40,183 bases of DNA from Bacteroidales bacterium (GTDB lineage Bacteria; Bacteroidota; Bacteroidia; Bacteroidales; Marinilabiliaceae), in NCBI GenBank assembly GCA_012838865.1, contig DUOK01000158.1, positions 1-40,183 of the forward strand, in the 5' to 3' direction. Within the stretch, counting starts at the first letter, position 1, and every line of letters starts with the position of its first letter. The notes beneath the pieces are model-generated. The model searched no databases and was not told where the DNA came from. It saw nothing but the letters and a program-made list of their open reading frames with translations. A program made the position numbers and the translations under genes. Of the stretch, positions 7,406 through 15,552 are shown in pieces.

Positions 7406-8800
7406 TTAAAAACCGAAATAGCGCATGGGGTTGTGGTAGCAAATGTCTTCCACAACAGTCTTGAGCAACTCCTGATCGTTGGGAATCATGCCTTTGTCTA
7501 CCTCGTTGCCCAGGTGATTGCACAAAATCCGACGGAAATATTCGTGACGGGGATAAGAAAGGAAGCTGCGGGAGTCGGTCACCATGCCCACAAAACGCGC
7601 CAGGAGTCCCAGTACCGACAAGTCGCGCAGGTGCTTTTCCATACCTACTTTTTGATCGAGAAACCACCAGCCGGCACCGTATTGAATCTTTCCGGGAGTT
7701 TTGCCGTCCTGAAAGTTACCCAGCATGGTCACAAACATTTCATTGTCTGAGGGGTTCAGGTTATATAGAATGGTCTTTGTGAGCTTGTCCTCACTGTCGA
7801 GCAAATCCATAAAACGCGAAATCTTGGTAGCGTCCTGAGGATTCCCTATAGAATCAAAACCGACATCGGCCCCCAGTTTTTTAAACATACGCGTGTTGTT
7901 GTTGCGCATGGCCCCCAGGTGGAATTGTTGTACCCAGCCCCGCTTGTGGTTCATTTTACACAGCTCGTACATAACGTAAGTACGGTAAGCTTCGGTTTCT
8001 TCGGCCGAAATGCTTTCGCCGTCGAGCAGTTTTTTAAAGGTTTTGTCGCTGCCTTCGCGGAAGTTCTCGGTGTAATACAAACGGTCCAGGCCATGATCCG
8101 ATGCACGGCAGCCCATTTTGTCGAAGTAGTCATGCCGCTTATCCAGGGCAGCAATCAGGTCGTCGAGACTGTTGATGCTGAGGCCTGCTGCCGATGCCAG
8201 TTTCTGAATGTAATTGTTGAAAGCATCGAGGTCCTCGGTTTTGAGTACGTTATCGGGACGGAAGGTGGGACGCACTTTCACGCTGAAATCTTTAAGGGCA
8301 GCGTGGTGTTCCAGATTGTCGGCCGGGTCATCCGTTGTACCTACCACGGCCACATTCATTTTCTTCAGCAGATTTCGGGTCCTTAAGTCGTCCTGCTGCA
8401 GCATTTCGGTGGCCTGGTCGTGGATGCGCTGCGCATTGTCCGGTCCCAGTACGTCGTAAATGTTGAAATGACGGGCCAGCTCCAAATGTGTCCAGTGGTG
8501 CAGGGGGTTGCCTATGGTAGAGGGAACAGTTTCGGCCCACTTGTGAAATTTTTCAAGAAAGGTTTTGCTTCCGGTGCAGTATTCCTCATCTACGCCATTG
8601 GTGCGCATGGCGCGCCACTTGTAGTGGTCTCCCTCCAGCCAAATTTGTCCCAGACTGTCAAAGCGATGGTTTTCGGCAATGAGCTGGGGCGACAGGTGGC
8701 AGTGAAAATCTACGATGGGCAGTTGCTCTGCGTAATCGTGATAAAGCTTTTGTGCTGTTTTGCCTTCCAATACAAAGTCGGCATGAATAAATTTTCCCAT
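7406..8800 (-). CDS. uxaC: Glucuronate (uronate) isomerase
   Basis: Interconverts D-glucuronate and D-fructuronate, and D-galacturonate and D-tagaturonate; an amidohydrolase-superfamily TIM barrel. The 464-residue length is typical. The metal-binding motif VDFHCHLSP (His33, His35) follows the N-terminal helix, and the family-specific WLEGDHYKWRAMR, the GNPLHHWTHLELAR region and the C-terminal NPMRYFGF ending are all present. It is the first gene of the minus-strand operon, divergent from the LacI regulator, and its 5' region carries a TCGTTAACGA palindrome. The SDR downstream looks like a fructuronate reductase, so glucuronate is the likelier substrate. Confidence 0.97.
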   Translation of the reverse strand: MGKFIHADFVLEGKTAQKLYHDYAEQLPIVDFHCHLSPQLIAENHRFDSLGQIWLEGDHYKWRAMRTNGVDEEYCTGSKTFLEKFHKWAETVPSTIGNPLHHWTHLELARHFNIYDVLGPDNAQRIHDQATEMLQQDDLRTRNLLKKMNVAVVGTTDDPADNLEHHAALKDFSVKVRPTFRPDNVLKTEDLDAFNNYIQKLASAAGLSINSLDDLIAALDKRHDYFDKMGCRASDHGLDRLYYTENFREGSDKTFKKLLDGESISAEETEAYRTYVMYELCKMNHKRGWVQQFHLGAMRNNNTRMFKKLGADVGFDSIGNPQDATKISRFMDLLDSEDKLTKTILYNLNPSDNEMFVTMLGNFQDGKTPGKIQYGAGWWFLDQKVGMEKHLRDLSVLGLLARFVGMVTDSRSFLSYPRHEYFRRILCNHLGNEVDKGMIPNDQELLKTVVEDICYHNPMRYFGF

Positions 8801-8812
8801 AATTGTTTATTG

Positions 8813-8822
8813 TCGTTAACGA
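8813..8822. promoter_or_regulatory. Palindrome TCGTTAACGA in the uxaC 5' region
   Basis: Perfect 10-bp palindrome 13 bp upstream of the uxaC start codon. Its position in the leader would suit a repressor roadblock. The core GTTAACG recurs at 8910-8916 in the same intergenic region. Binding by the adjacent LacI-family protein is inference. Confidence 0.4.
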
Positions 8823-9026
8823 ACACGAATATACGGCAGCTTCTAATTTTTTCCAAATAAAAAGGGCGGTATCGCTGTGGGTTTTTTGTTTAAAAAGGTG
8901 CCGTGTTTTGTTAACGTGTTTTAAATGAGTGTTTTGTTGGCAGTTGGTTTGGGGGCTCTGGCTCGCTGTTCTTTTGCTTGTTGGCAACTCGATCTGAAGT
9001 TGTAATAGAAAAAAAGCTGTTGTAAA

Positions 9027-9058
9027 TTGTGTTATTTGTGCAAACGTTTGTATTTTTG
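9027..9058 (+). promoter_or_regulatory. Promoter of the LacI-family regulator gene
   Basis: Bacteroidota-type promoter: TTG (9027-9029), 21-bp spacer, then TATTTTTG (9051-9058), an exact TAnnTTTG -7 box. The start codon lies at 9082, giving a short leader. The palindromic operator lies within the spacer, so repressor binding would block RNA polymerase. Confidence 0.6.
9041..9050. promoter_or_regulatory. LacI-family operator CAAACGTTTG
   Basis: Perfect palindrome with the central CG typical of LacI/GalR operators, placed between the -33 and -7 elements of the regulator promoter. This is the arrangement expected for autorepression. The cognate protein is presumably the adjacent regulator. Confidence 0.6.
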
Positions 9059-9081
9059 TTCTATTGTATAAAGCCTGGTGA

Positions 9082-10107
9082 ATGAAACGTACTACCATAA
9101 TTGACATCGCAGAGGCGCTTGGGGTTACTCCCTCGACGGTTTCCCGTGCTTTGGCAGGAAATTCTCGTGTCAGCGAGCAGACGAGAGACAGGGTGCGTGA
9201 AAAGGCTTTGGAATTGGGCTATCAGCCCAATGTTGTGGCGGCGGCTTTACGTCGCGGTAAAAGCGACACGGTAGGCATGGTGGTGCCACGTATCAACCGG
9301 CACTTCTTTAGTCATGTAATCAGTGCAGTAGAGGAAGTTTTGAATCCTGCCGGATTTAATCTGCTTATTTGTCAGAGCCACGAAAAAGCAGATTTGGAGA
9401 AGCTGGCGGTTCAGGTTTTGCTGAAGAACAGGGTGGCAGGCATTATTTTGTCCCATGCCCTGGAAACCGTTGATTTTGGTGTATTCGATGCTGCTGCCCG
9501 GGAGAGGGTACCTGTTGTTCAGTTTGACCGTGTGCACACGGCTGTGGCAGGGCCCAGGATCATTAATGATAATTTTTCAGGTGCTTATTTGGCCGTTAAG
9601 CATTTGATTAAAAGTGGCTATAAGCGCATTGCTCATTTAACAGGTTCGCTCAGTGTCAATGTCTATCAGGAGCGTTATCGGGGTTATAAATATGCCCTGG
9701 AGGAGGCCGGACTGCCAATCGATACCGGCGTTATGGAAAATTCCATTACCCGGGAAACCGGTTATGAGAGTACCCTTAGCCTCTTGCAGCAAACCCGGTT
9801 TGATGCGATGTTTTGTGCCGGCGATTTTGCGGCTATTGGAGCTATGCAGGCCTTGCATGATAAGGGCCTGAGTGTTCCTTCTGCAATGGGGATTGTTGGC
9901 TTTGCCAACGAGCCCTTTTCCGATTTTATTTCGCCGCGACTTTCGACTGTAGAACAGAATGCACACGATATGGGGCATCTTACCGCCAAGGCCCTTATCC
10001 GTGCCATTAACGGAAAAGGCCCCCTGGAAGCTGATTGGGAAGAGGTGGTGCCGGTTCGTTTGCTGGTCAGGGATTCTTCGATGCGTAGTGAAGCAGTAGC
10101 TTATTGA
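9082..10107 (+). CDS. LacI/GalR-family transcriptional regulator of uronate catabolism
   Basis: 341-residue repressor-type regulator. The N-terminal helix-turn-helix MKRTTIIDIAEALGVTPSTV (1-20) with SRALAGNSRVSE and the hinge LGYQPNVVAAALRRG are canonical, and are followed by a periplasmic-binding-protein-like effector domain (about 60-335) with VGMVVPRINRHFF and the VVQFDRV segment. It heads the plus-strand operon with the BNR_4 protein, kduI, kduD and DUF4861, and is divergent from uxaC. The effector is probably a pathway intermediate such as KDG or a uronate; this cannot be read from the sequence. A CAAACGTTTG operator sits in its own promoter. Confidence 0.95.
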   Translation: MKRTTIIDIAEALGVTPSTVSRALAGNSRVSEQTRDRVREKALELGYQPNVVAAALRRGKSDTVGMVVPRINRHFFSHVISAVEEVLNPAGFNLLICQSHEKADLEKLAVQVLLKNRVAGIILSHALETVDFGVFDAAARERVPVVQFDRVHTAVAGPRIINDNFSGAYLAVKHLIKSGYKRIAHLTGSLSVNVYQERYRGYKYALEEAGLPIDTGVMENSITRETGYESTLSLLQQTRFDAMFCAGDFAAIGAMQALHDKGLSVPSAMGIVGFANEPFSDFISPRLSTVEQNAHDMGHLTAKALIRAINGKGPLEADWEEVVPVRLLVRDSSMRSEAVAY

Positions 10108-10127
10108 ATTTAAATGCATAGTAAATA

Positions 10128-11459
10128 ATGAAAAAGTTGTTTGTGATAGGGATGGTTGCTTTGCCGCTTATATTGGCGAGTTGTAATTCCCGCCCTGTAG
10201 TAACTCGGGTTGGTGAGGGTTGGGCCCGGACGTCCGTAAATGCCACCATTTTTCGTAAGAACTCTCTGGTGTCGGATGAGGAGTTTCAATACGTAGCCTA
10301 TTACGACAGCACCGGTGTCATGATGCTCGGAAAGCGGAAACACGGCAGCAGCAACTGGCAGGTCGAAGCAACCCCCTATACCGGTAATGTCAGGGATGCC
10401 CACAACATCATTAGTCTGATGGTGGATGGAGATGGTTATTTGCACGTTTCCTGGGATCACCACGGACATCCCCTGAATTATGCGCGTTCCCTTGCACCGC
10501 AAAGTCTGGAATTGGGTCCCAAAGTGAATATGGTCAATGACCTGGAAGACGACGGGGTAACTTATCCTGAATTTTATACCCTGCCCGATGGCGATATTTT
10601 GTTCGTTTATCGTTATGGCGCTTCCGGCGCCGGAAATATTGTATTGAATCGTTATCGACAAAGTGCGGGTAATTGGGTAAGGGTACACGATAATCTGGTG
10701 AGTGGGGAAGGTCAACGAAATGCTTATTGGCAAATGGCGGTGGACAACGACGGCGGGGTTCATTTGTCGTGGGTATGGCGCACCACCTGGGATGTTGAAA
10801 CCAATCACAATCTGTGCTATGCTTATTCGCCCGATGGCGGCTATACGTGGCGTAATTCCGATGGCGCGCCCCTTAGTCTGCCAATTACTTATGAGCAGCC
10901 CACAGTAATTGTTGAAATACCTCAAAAAAGCAGTCTCATCAACCAAACATCCATGACGACAGATGCCTCGGGTAATCCGGCCATAGCTTCTTATTGGACC
11001 GCTCGTGGAGACTCAGTGCCGCAGTTTAATGTGGTCTATCGTACCGAAGAAGGCTGGCAACTCAGTCGTGCTTCGAAGCGCAGCACGCCTTTTTACCTTG
11101 GTGGAGGTGGAACGCGGCGCATTCCTGTCAGTCGTCCCCAGCTCCTGTCTGAAGATGTAGGGGGATCTACCCGCTTTTATCTGATTTATCGTGATGAGGA
11201 AGTGGGGAATGCTGTGGTTTTGGCCAGTGCCGACACAGGAACGGATATGCAGTGGACTACCAGGGTAGAGGAAAGTCTTATCGTCGACCAATGGGAACCT
11301 TCTTACGACACCGAACTTTGGCGCAATAAAGGGGTTCTGAGTCTTTTTGTTCAGCGTGTGGGACAAGGAGAGGGAGGTGAACGTGAAGTGGAGCTGGCGC
11401 CTCAGCCGGTTCGTGTCTTTGACCTTGACAAACGAGCGCTGAAGCGTTATTTTAAGTAG
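10128..11459 (+). CDS. BNR_4 beta-propeller lipoprotein, candidate polysaccharide lyase or glycosidase
   Basis: 443-residue lipoprotein (signal ends LILASC, Cys19) of the BNR_4 type. This seven-bladed propeller fold is shared by ulvan lyases (PL24/PL25) and the GH145/PL42 rhamnose-glucuronate enzymes. Motifs seen: RDAHNIISLMVDGDGYLHVS (89-108) with WDHHGHPLNYARS (109-121), YPEFYTLPDGD (146-156) with VYRYG, QRNAYWQMAVD (196-206), and HLSWVWRTTWDVETNHNLCY (212-231). The cluster of His, Tyr and Arg is what one expects at the active site of those families. It lies between the regulator and kduI, and an unsaturated uronate from a lyase would feed KduI and KduD directly. Which polysaccharide and which CAZy family it belongs to cannot be settled here. 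No SusC, SusD or sulfatase gene is nearby. Confidence 0.75.
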   Translation: MKKLFVIGMVALPLILASCNSRPVVTRVGEGWARTSVNATIFRKNSLVSDEEFQYVAYYDSTGVMMLGKRKHGSSNWQVEATPYTGNVRDAHNIISLMVDGDGYLHVSWDHHGHPLNYARSLAPQSLELGPKVNMVNDLEDDGVTYPEFYTLPDGDILFVYRYGASGAGNIVLNRYRQSAGNWVRVHDNLVSGEGQRNAYWQMAVDNDGGVHLSWVWRTTWDVETNHNLCYAYSPDGGYTWRNSDGAPLSLPITYEQPTVIVEIPQKSSLINQTSMTTDASGNPAIASYWTARGDSVPQFNVVYRTEEGWQLSRASKRSTPFYLGGGGTRRIPVSRPQLLSEDVGGSTRFYLIYRDEEVGNAVVLASADTGTDMQWTTRVEESLIVDQWEPSYDTELWRNKGVLSLFVQRVGQGEGGEREVELAPQPVRVFDLDKRALKRYFK

Positions 11460-11524
11460 TTTAGTGTGGGTGGCCACAAAGAGATGAATTTGTTTTAAAG
11501 TTTAAACCTATAAAAGAGTAAGTT

Positions 11525-12361
11525 ATGAATTGGGAATTAAGGTATGCGGCCCATCCGGCCGACGTTAAGAATTACGATACGCAGCGACTCAGGAAAGAGT
11601 TTCTGATTGAAGATCTGTTTCAGGCAGGTGAGGTGAAAATGGTTTATTCGCTTTACGATCGTTTGATTGTTGGCGGTGCTGTTCCTACCAAGGACGCATT
11701 GAAGCTCGAAACTTTTGAGGAGTTGAAGGCCGACCATTTCCTTGATCGCAGGGAAATCGGTTTCATCAACGTGGGTGGACCCGCAAAGATTACTGCCGAT
11801 GGGGAAAGCTATGAGTTGGGTTTCAAAGAGGCTTTGTACCTGGGTAAGGGCAACAAGGAGGTCGTAATGAGCTCCGTGGATCCCTCCAAGCCTGCCCGCC
11901 TGTACATCAACTCTGCTCCGGCGCATCATAAGTTTCCGAACAAGAAGGTCACGCTGAAGGATGCCGAGGTCGTGGTCCTGGGCAGTCTGGAAACCGCCAA
12001 TCACCGTCAGATTAATAAGTTGATGGTGAATTCTGTGGTAGAGACTTGTCAGTTGCAAATGGGCATGACTGAGTTGAAGCCCGGAAGTGTGTGGAATACC
12101 ATGCCCGCACATACGCACAATCGTCGTATGGAAGCTTATTTTTACTTTGAGGTGCCTGAGGACCAGGTGGTGTGTCACTTTATGGGACAACCTGAAGAAA
12201 CCCGGCACATCTGGATGAAGAATGAGCAGGCAGTAATATCGCCTACCTGGAGTATTCACAGTGGAGCCGGAACCTCCAACTACACCTTTATCTGGGGAAT
12301 GGCTGGTGAAAACCTCGATTATGGCGATATGGATATTCGTCAACCCGGTGAGCTTCGCTAA
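11525..12361 (+). CDS. kduI: 5-keto-4-deoxyuronate isomerase (4-deoxy-L-threo-5-hexosulose-uronate ketol-isomerase)
   Basis: Converts 5-keto-4-deoxyuronate, the open form of unsaturated uronates released by polysaccharide lyases and unsaturated uronyl hydrolases, to 2,5-diketo-3-deoxygluconate. 278 residues, the same size as the E. coli protein. The zinc ligands fall at matching positions: His196, His198 and Glu203 in MPAHTHNRRMEAYFYF, and His245 in WSIHSGAGT. The N-terminal region (RYAAHPADVKNYDTQRLRK) is also diagnostic. It is 65 bp after the BNR_4 gene and 33 bp before kduD, which catalyses the next step. Confidence 0.97.
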   Translation: MNWELRYAAHPADVKNYDTQRLRKEFLIEDLFQAGEVKMVYSLYDRLIVGGAVPTKDALKLETFEELKADHFLDRREIGFINVGGPAKITADGESYELGFKEALYLGKGNKEVVMSSVDPSKPARLYINSAPAHHKFPNKKVTLKDAEVVVLGSLETANHRQINKLMVNSVVETCQLQMGMTELKPGSVWNTMPAHTHNRRMEAYFYFEVPEDQVVCHFMGQPEETRHIWMKNEQAVISPTWSIHSGAGTSNYTFIWGMAGENLDYGDMDIRQPGELR

Positions 12362-12394
12362 TTGATTATAATATTAACTAAATAACATACAACA

Positions 12395-13192
12395 ATGATT
12401 ACAGAATTGTTTGATTTGAAAGGAAAAGTGGCTTTGATTACCGGAGGAACGCACGGAATAGGGATGGCCATTGGTAAGGTGCTGGGTAAGGCTGGTGCTA
12501 AAATATGTGTCAATGATTTGACTCAGGATCGTTTGGATGCCTGTAAAGCAGAGTATGCTAAAGACGGTATCGATGTTTATACCCTGGTATTTGATGTCAC
12601 CAACGAAGCGGATGTGGATCGTGGCATCAGTCAAATTGAAAAAGAAGTAGGGACTGTGGATATTCTGGTTAACAACGCCGGTATCATTAAGCGCATTCCT
12701 ATTTTAGATATGCCCATGGATGATTTTCGTCAGGTCATTGATGTTGATTTGGTGGCTCCTTTGATCGTAGCCAAGCGTGTGGCACCTAAGATGATTGCGC
12801 AGCGTTCCGGTAAAATCATCAATATGTGTTCGATGATGAGTGTTTACGGACGCAATTCTGTTTCGGCTTACGCTGCGGCTAAGGGTGGGCTTAAGTTGCT
12901 GACAGCCAATATGACTTGCGAATGGGCCAAGTACAACCTGCAGATCAATGGTATTGGTCCCGGTTACATTGCTACCTCGCAGACTGCCCCCATCCGTGAG
13001 AACGGACACCCCTTTAACGACCTGGTTATGACGCGCACACCTGCCGGACGCTGGGGCGAACCGGAAGATGTGGGTAATGCAGCTTTGTTTTTGGCTTCAA
13101 AAGCCAGTGACTTCGTTAATGGACACGTGCTTTATGTGGATGGAGGCATCCTGGCCAACTTTGGCTATGTGAAAGGTGAGAACGATATTTAA
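12395..13192 (+). CDS. kduD: 2-dehydro-3-deoxy-D-gluconate 5-dehydrogenase (SDR)
   Basis: Reduces 2,5-diketo-3-deoxygluconate to KDG with NAD(P)H. 265-residue classical SDR with cofactor loop TGGTHGIG (16-23), NNAG (93-96), and the catalytic Ser146, Tyr159 and Lys163 (MCSMMSVYG, AYAAAKGG). The ending GHVLYVDGG is typical. Close relatives are often labelled gluconate 5-dehydrogenase, but its position immediately after kduI supports KduD. Product KDG would be taken by KdgK and Eda from the divergent arm. The start ATG at 12395 is the only suitable one. Confidence 0.93.
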   Translation: MITELFDLKGKVALITGGTHGIGMAIGKVLGKAGAKICVNDLTQDRLDACKAEYAKDGIDVYTLVFDVTNEADVDRGISQIEKEVGTVDILVNNAGIIKRIPILDMPMDDFRQVIDVDLVAPLIVAKRVAPKMIAQRSGKIINMCSMMSVYGRNSVSAYAAAKGGLKLLTANMTCEWAKYNLQINGIGPGYIATSQTAPIRENGHPFNDLVMTRTPAGRWGEPEDVGNAALFLASKASDFVNGHVLYVDGGILANFGYVKGENDI

Positions 13193-13209
13193 TATTAACC
13201 GATAAAGCT

Positions 13210-14454
13210 ATGCTTATGCGATTGAAAAGTTTGGTTTTTAGTATGGCATCGATCCTGTTGCTGGCGGCTTGCTCGCCGGCTTCGGGACCGGTTCTTGAAG
13301 TGACCAATCCTTATGCTCAGCCTGTAAAGGGCAAAGCTTTTGTATTGAATCGGGCCGAAGTTGAGCGCCTTGTTCAGTCCGAAGTGCCTTCCGGAAAGGC
13401 GGTGAAAGTGACCAACAACAAGGGACAGGTTCTGGCTGTTCAACTCGATGATCTCAACGGCAATCAGCAATGGGACGAGTTGGTGTTTCAGGCCGATTTT
13501 GCTCAGGAGGAGACCCTGCATTTTTCTTTTGAGGTGGTAGAAGCAGCTGAGCTTGACTTTCCCCAGCGCACAAATGTGCGATTTGCCCGTCGTGATGCGC
13601 CTTATGAAGAAGTGCAGGAGGCCGAGCGTTTGCATTCGGTCGACAGTCCCACCATTTCAGCTGTTTTTCAGATGGAAGGACCCGCATGGGAAAACGATGT
13701 GGTGGGTTTCCGCAATTACTATGATGCCCGTAATGGAATGGACATCTTTGGTAAGCGCACCGCCGAGATGGTATTGGATAAGGCAGGTATTGAGGGACAG
13801 GATTACCATTCCCTTGACGAGTGGGGTATGGATATTCTGAAGGTAGGAACCTCCCTGGGTGCAGGTGCTCTGGCTATTGGCTTCGGTGAGGAGCTTTACC
13901 GGGTTGGACCTGCCCAAAAGGGTGGATACCGATTGATCAGCGAGGGGCCGGTTCGTGCTGTGTTTGACCTGACTTTTGAAGGTGTTCCTGCCGGTGATCG
14001 TTTGTACGATTTAACCCATAGGATCTCCATTTATGCCGGAGACCATTTTTACCGCAGTGAGGTGTGGGTAGAAGGGTTGCAGGGTGATGAATTCCTTTAC
14101 ACAGGCATTGTAGATATGCACGAGCTCCCTGTGTTTGAAGTGGATGCTGAAGGATTTCGTGTTTTTGGTACCCATGGTAATCAGGGCTTTATGGATGAGG
14201 TCTTGGGCCTGGGGATTATAATTCCTGATCAGCACTTTGTTCAATACAAAGCGGCACCCAAAAGTGGAGCGGGCATTATTGAAACGCATTTGACTGCTCT
14301 TCAGCCCTTGGAAGGACTCTCCGCTGAGTATGCCTTTGCTGCCGGTTGGGAGTACCAGGACAATGGTTTCAGTAACGCACATTATTTTCAGGAAGTTTTG
14401 AAGCAGTCGGCCCAGAAGCTCGACAGCGACAAGTGGCAAAGTACCCTGAAATAG
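13210..14454 (+). CDS. DUF4861-family lipoprotein of uronate loci
   Basis: 414-residue lipoprotein (SMASILLLAACS, Cys21). The body resembles DUF4861 proteins, which occur in Bacteroidota loci for uronate-containing polysaccharides, but I know no settled function. Visible features: an N-terminal beta-rich region (VLEVTNPYAQPVKGKAFVLN), aromatic- and acid-rich segments such as WENDVVGFRNYYDARNGMDI (about 161-180), and a C-terminal FAAGWEYQDNGFSNAHYFQE. A periplasmic or surface enzyme acting on oligosaccharides is a reasonable guess only. It is the last gene of the operon, 17 bp after kduD, and is followed by a strong terminator. A second in-frame ATG lies two codons downstream of the first. Confidence 0.75.
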   Translation: MLMRLKSLVFSMASILLLAACSPASGPVLEVTNPYAQPVKGKAFVLNRAEVERLVQSEVPSGKAVKVTNNKGQVLAVQLDDLNGNQQWDELVFQADFAQEETLHFSFEVVEAAELDFPQRTNVRFARRDAPYEEVQEAERLHSVDSPTISAVFQMEGPAWENDVVGFRNYYDARNGMDIFGKRTAEMVLDKAGIEGQDYHSLDEWGMDILKVGTSLGAGALAIGFGEELYRVGPAQKGGYRLISEGPVRAVFDLTFEGVPAGDRLYDLTHRISIYAGDHFYRSEVWVEGLQGDEFLYTGIVDMHELPVFEVDAEGFRVFGTHGNQGFMDEVLGLGIIIPDQHFVQYKAAPKSGAGIIETHLTALQPLEGLSAEYAFAAGWEYQDNGFSNAHYFQEVLKQSAQKLDSDKWQSTLK

Positions 14455-14474
14455 CTGTTTGTTTAAGTGGTTGG

Positions 14475-14524
14475 AACCGCAGTTGGTCGGCCCCCGATGG
14501 GGCTGTCCAACTGCGGTTTTTTGC
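14475..14524 (+). terminator. Intrinsic terminator of the lacI-BNR_4-kduI-kduD-DUF4861 operon
   Basis: 12-bp stem AACCGCAGTTGG / CCAACTGCGGTT with a further inner GCCCC/GGGGC pairing, followed by TTTTTT. Very strong and plus-directed. Confidence 0.9.
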
Positions 14525-14585
14525 GGTTTTACCTGTTGTTTTATAGCCGCCTTTTACTTTTCTTTGTTAAGTATTTATAGACCTT

Positions 14586-15497
14586 ATGGCCATGCATCAT
14601 CATAAACAGCAAGCAAAAAGTGGATCGGTCATGTCGGTACGCAAGCGACTGAAAGTAGCTTTCTTTCTGAACTTTTTCTTTACCATTATCGAGTTTGTGG
14701 GTGGCGCCCTTACCAACTCTATGGCCATCATGTCGGATGCGGTGCACGACCTGGGCGATACCATCGCCATAGGCAGTGCCCTATGGTTGGAGAAGGTGGC
14801 CGAACGGAAACGCGACAGTAATTATACCTATGGCTACCGTCGCTTCTCTACCCTGGGGGCTTTGTTAACCAGTATTATTCTGTTTGCCGGAAGTATTCTG
14901 ATTTTATCGGAGGCCATTCCACGACTCATGGAGCCGCAGGAGGTCATGGCCAAGGGAATGTTGTGGATGGCTGTGCTGGGCATTATTTTTAATGGTCTGG
15001 CCGCCTGGCGTCTGCACGGAGGCAATGCTTCGCTCAACAACCGGGCTGTAATGCTGCACCTGATGGAAGATGTGCTGGGCTGGGTGGCGGTGTTGATAGG
15101 AAGTATAGTGATTCATTATACCGGGTGGTACTGGATCGATCCACTCATGTCGATTGGTATTGCACTTTTTATTCTCTTTCATGTCGTGCGCAATATCCGG
15201 AAAATTCTTTCGGTTTTTCTACAATCCGTTCCTGCAGAAATTGACCGTGAGGAAATGGAAGCCGCCCTGACGGCCCTCGATGGGGTGAGCGACCTGCACG
15301 ATTTGCATTTGTGGTCGCTCGACGGGACTTACAATGTCTTGAGTGTGCATTTGGTGGTGCTTTCCGGAGCCAGCGAAGCGCAGCAACAAAACATACGCGG
15401 GCAGGCTTTGGAAGTGGCCCGGCGTTTTGGCGTGCAGCATCCGACCATTGCCCTTGAGTTTGAGGGGGAGGATTGCAGCTGGGAACGGGATTGTTAA
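14586..15497 (+). CDS. Cation diffusion facilitator (CDF) family metal exporter
   Basis: 303-residue inner-membrane antiporter that exports divalent metal ions in exchange for protons. The N-terminus is His-rich (MAMHHHKQQ). Six membrane segments are predicted between about residues 23 and 200. The two metal-site pairs of zinc-type CDF proteins are present: His54 and Asp58 in SDAVHDLGD, and His158 and Asp162 in HLMEDVLGW. They are followed by a cytoplasmic domain with LHDLHLWSLDGTYNVLSVHL. HxxxD in TM2 and TM5 points to Zn(II), with Cd(II) possible. It stands alone between two terminators; a TACTTTTC -7-like box precedes it at 14555-14562. Confidence 0.95.
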   Translation: MAMHHHKQQAKSGSVMSVRKRLKVAFFLNFFFTIIEFVGGALTNSMAIMSDAVHDLGDTIAIGSALWLEKVAERKRDSNYTYGYRRFSTLGALLTSIILFAGSILILSEAIPRLMEPQEVMAKGMLWMAVLGIIFNGLAAWRLHGGNASLNNRAVMLHLMEDVLGWVAVLIGSIVIHYTGWYWIDPLMSIGIALFILFHVVRNIRKILSVFLQSVPAEIDREEMEAALTALDGVSDLHDLHLWSLDGTYNVLSVHLVVLSGASEAQQQNIRGQALEVARRFGVQHPTIALEFEGEDCSWERDC

Positions 15498-15500
15498 GCG

Positions 15501-15530
15501 GAAAAAACAAAAGGGGCCCTAAGGCCCCTT
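15501..15530 (-). terminator. Intrinsic terminator of the RRM gene, probably shared with the CDF gene
   Basis: 8-bp stem AAGGGGCC, loop CTAA, GGCCCCTT, followed on the minus strand by TTGTTTTTTCC. On the plus strand the tail is only TATATG, so it is weaker in that direction. Confidence 0.8.
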
Positions 15531-15552
15531 TATATGTGATGCAGCTTATCCT

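Larger units (their letters stand above)
8801..9081. promoter_or_regulatory. Divergent regulatory region between uxaC and lacI-type regulator
   Basis: 281 bp, the largest gene-free stretch of the window, serving both arms of the uronate locus. It holds three AACG-centred elements: the 10-bp palindrome TCGTTAACGA (8813-8822), GTTAAC followed by GTG (8910-8915), and the LacI-type palindrome CAAACGTTTG (9041-9050). A weak minus-strand -7-like element (TTTATTTG, 8854-8861) could serve uxaC. No small RNA or ORF was convincing. Confidence 0.6.
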
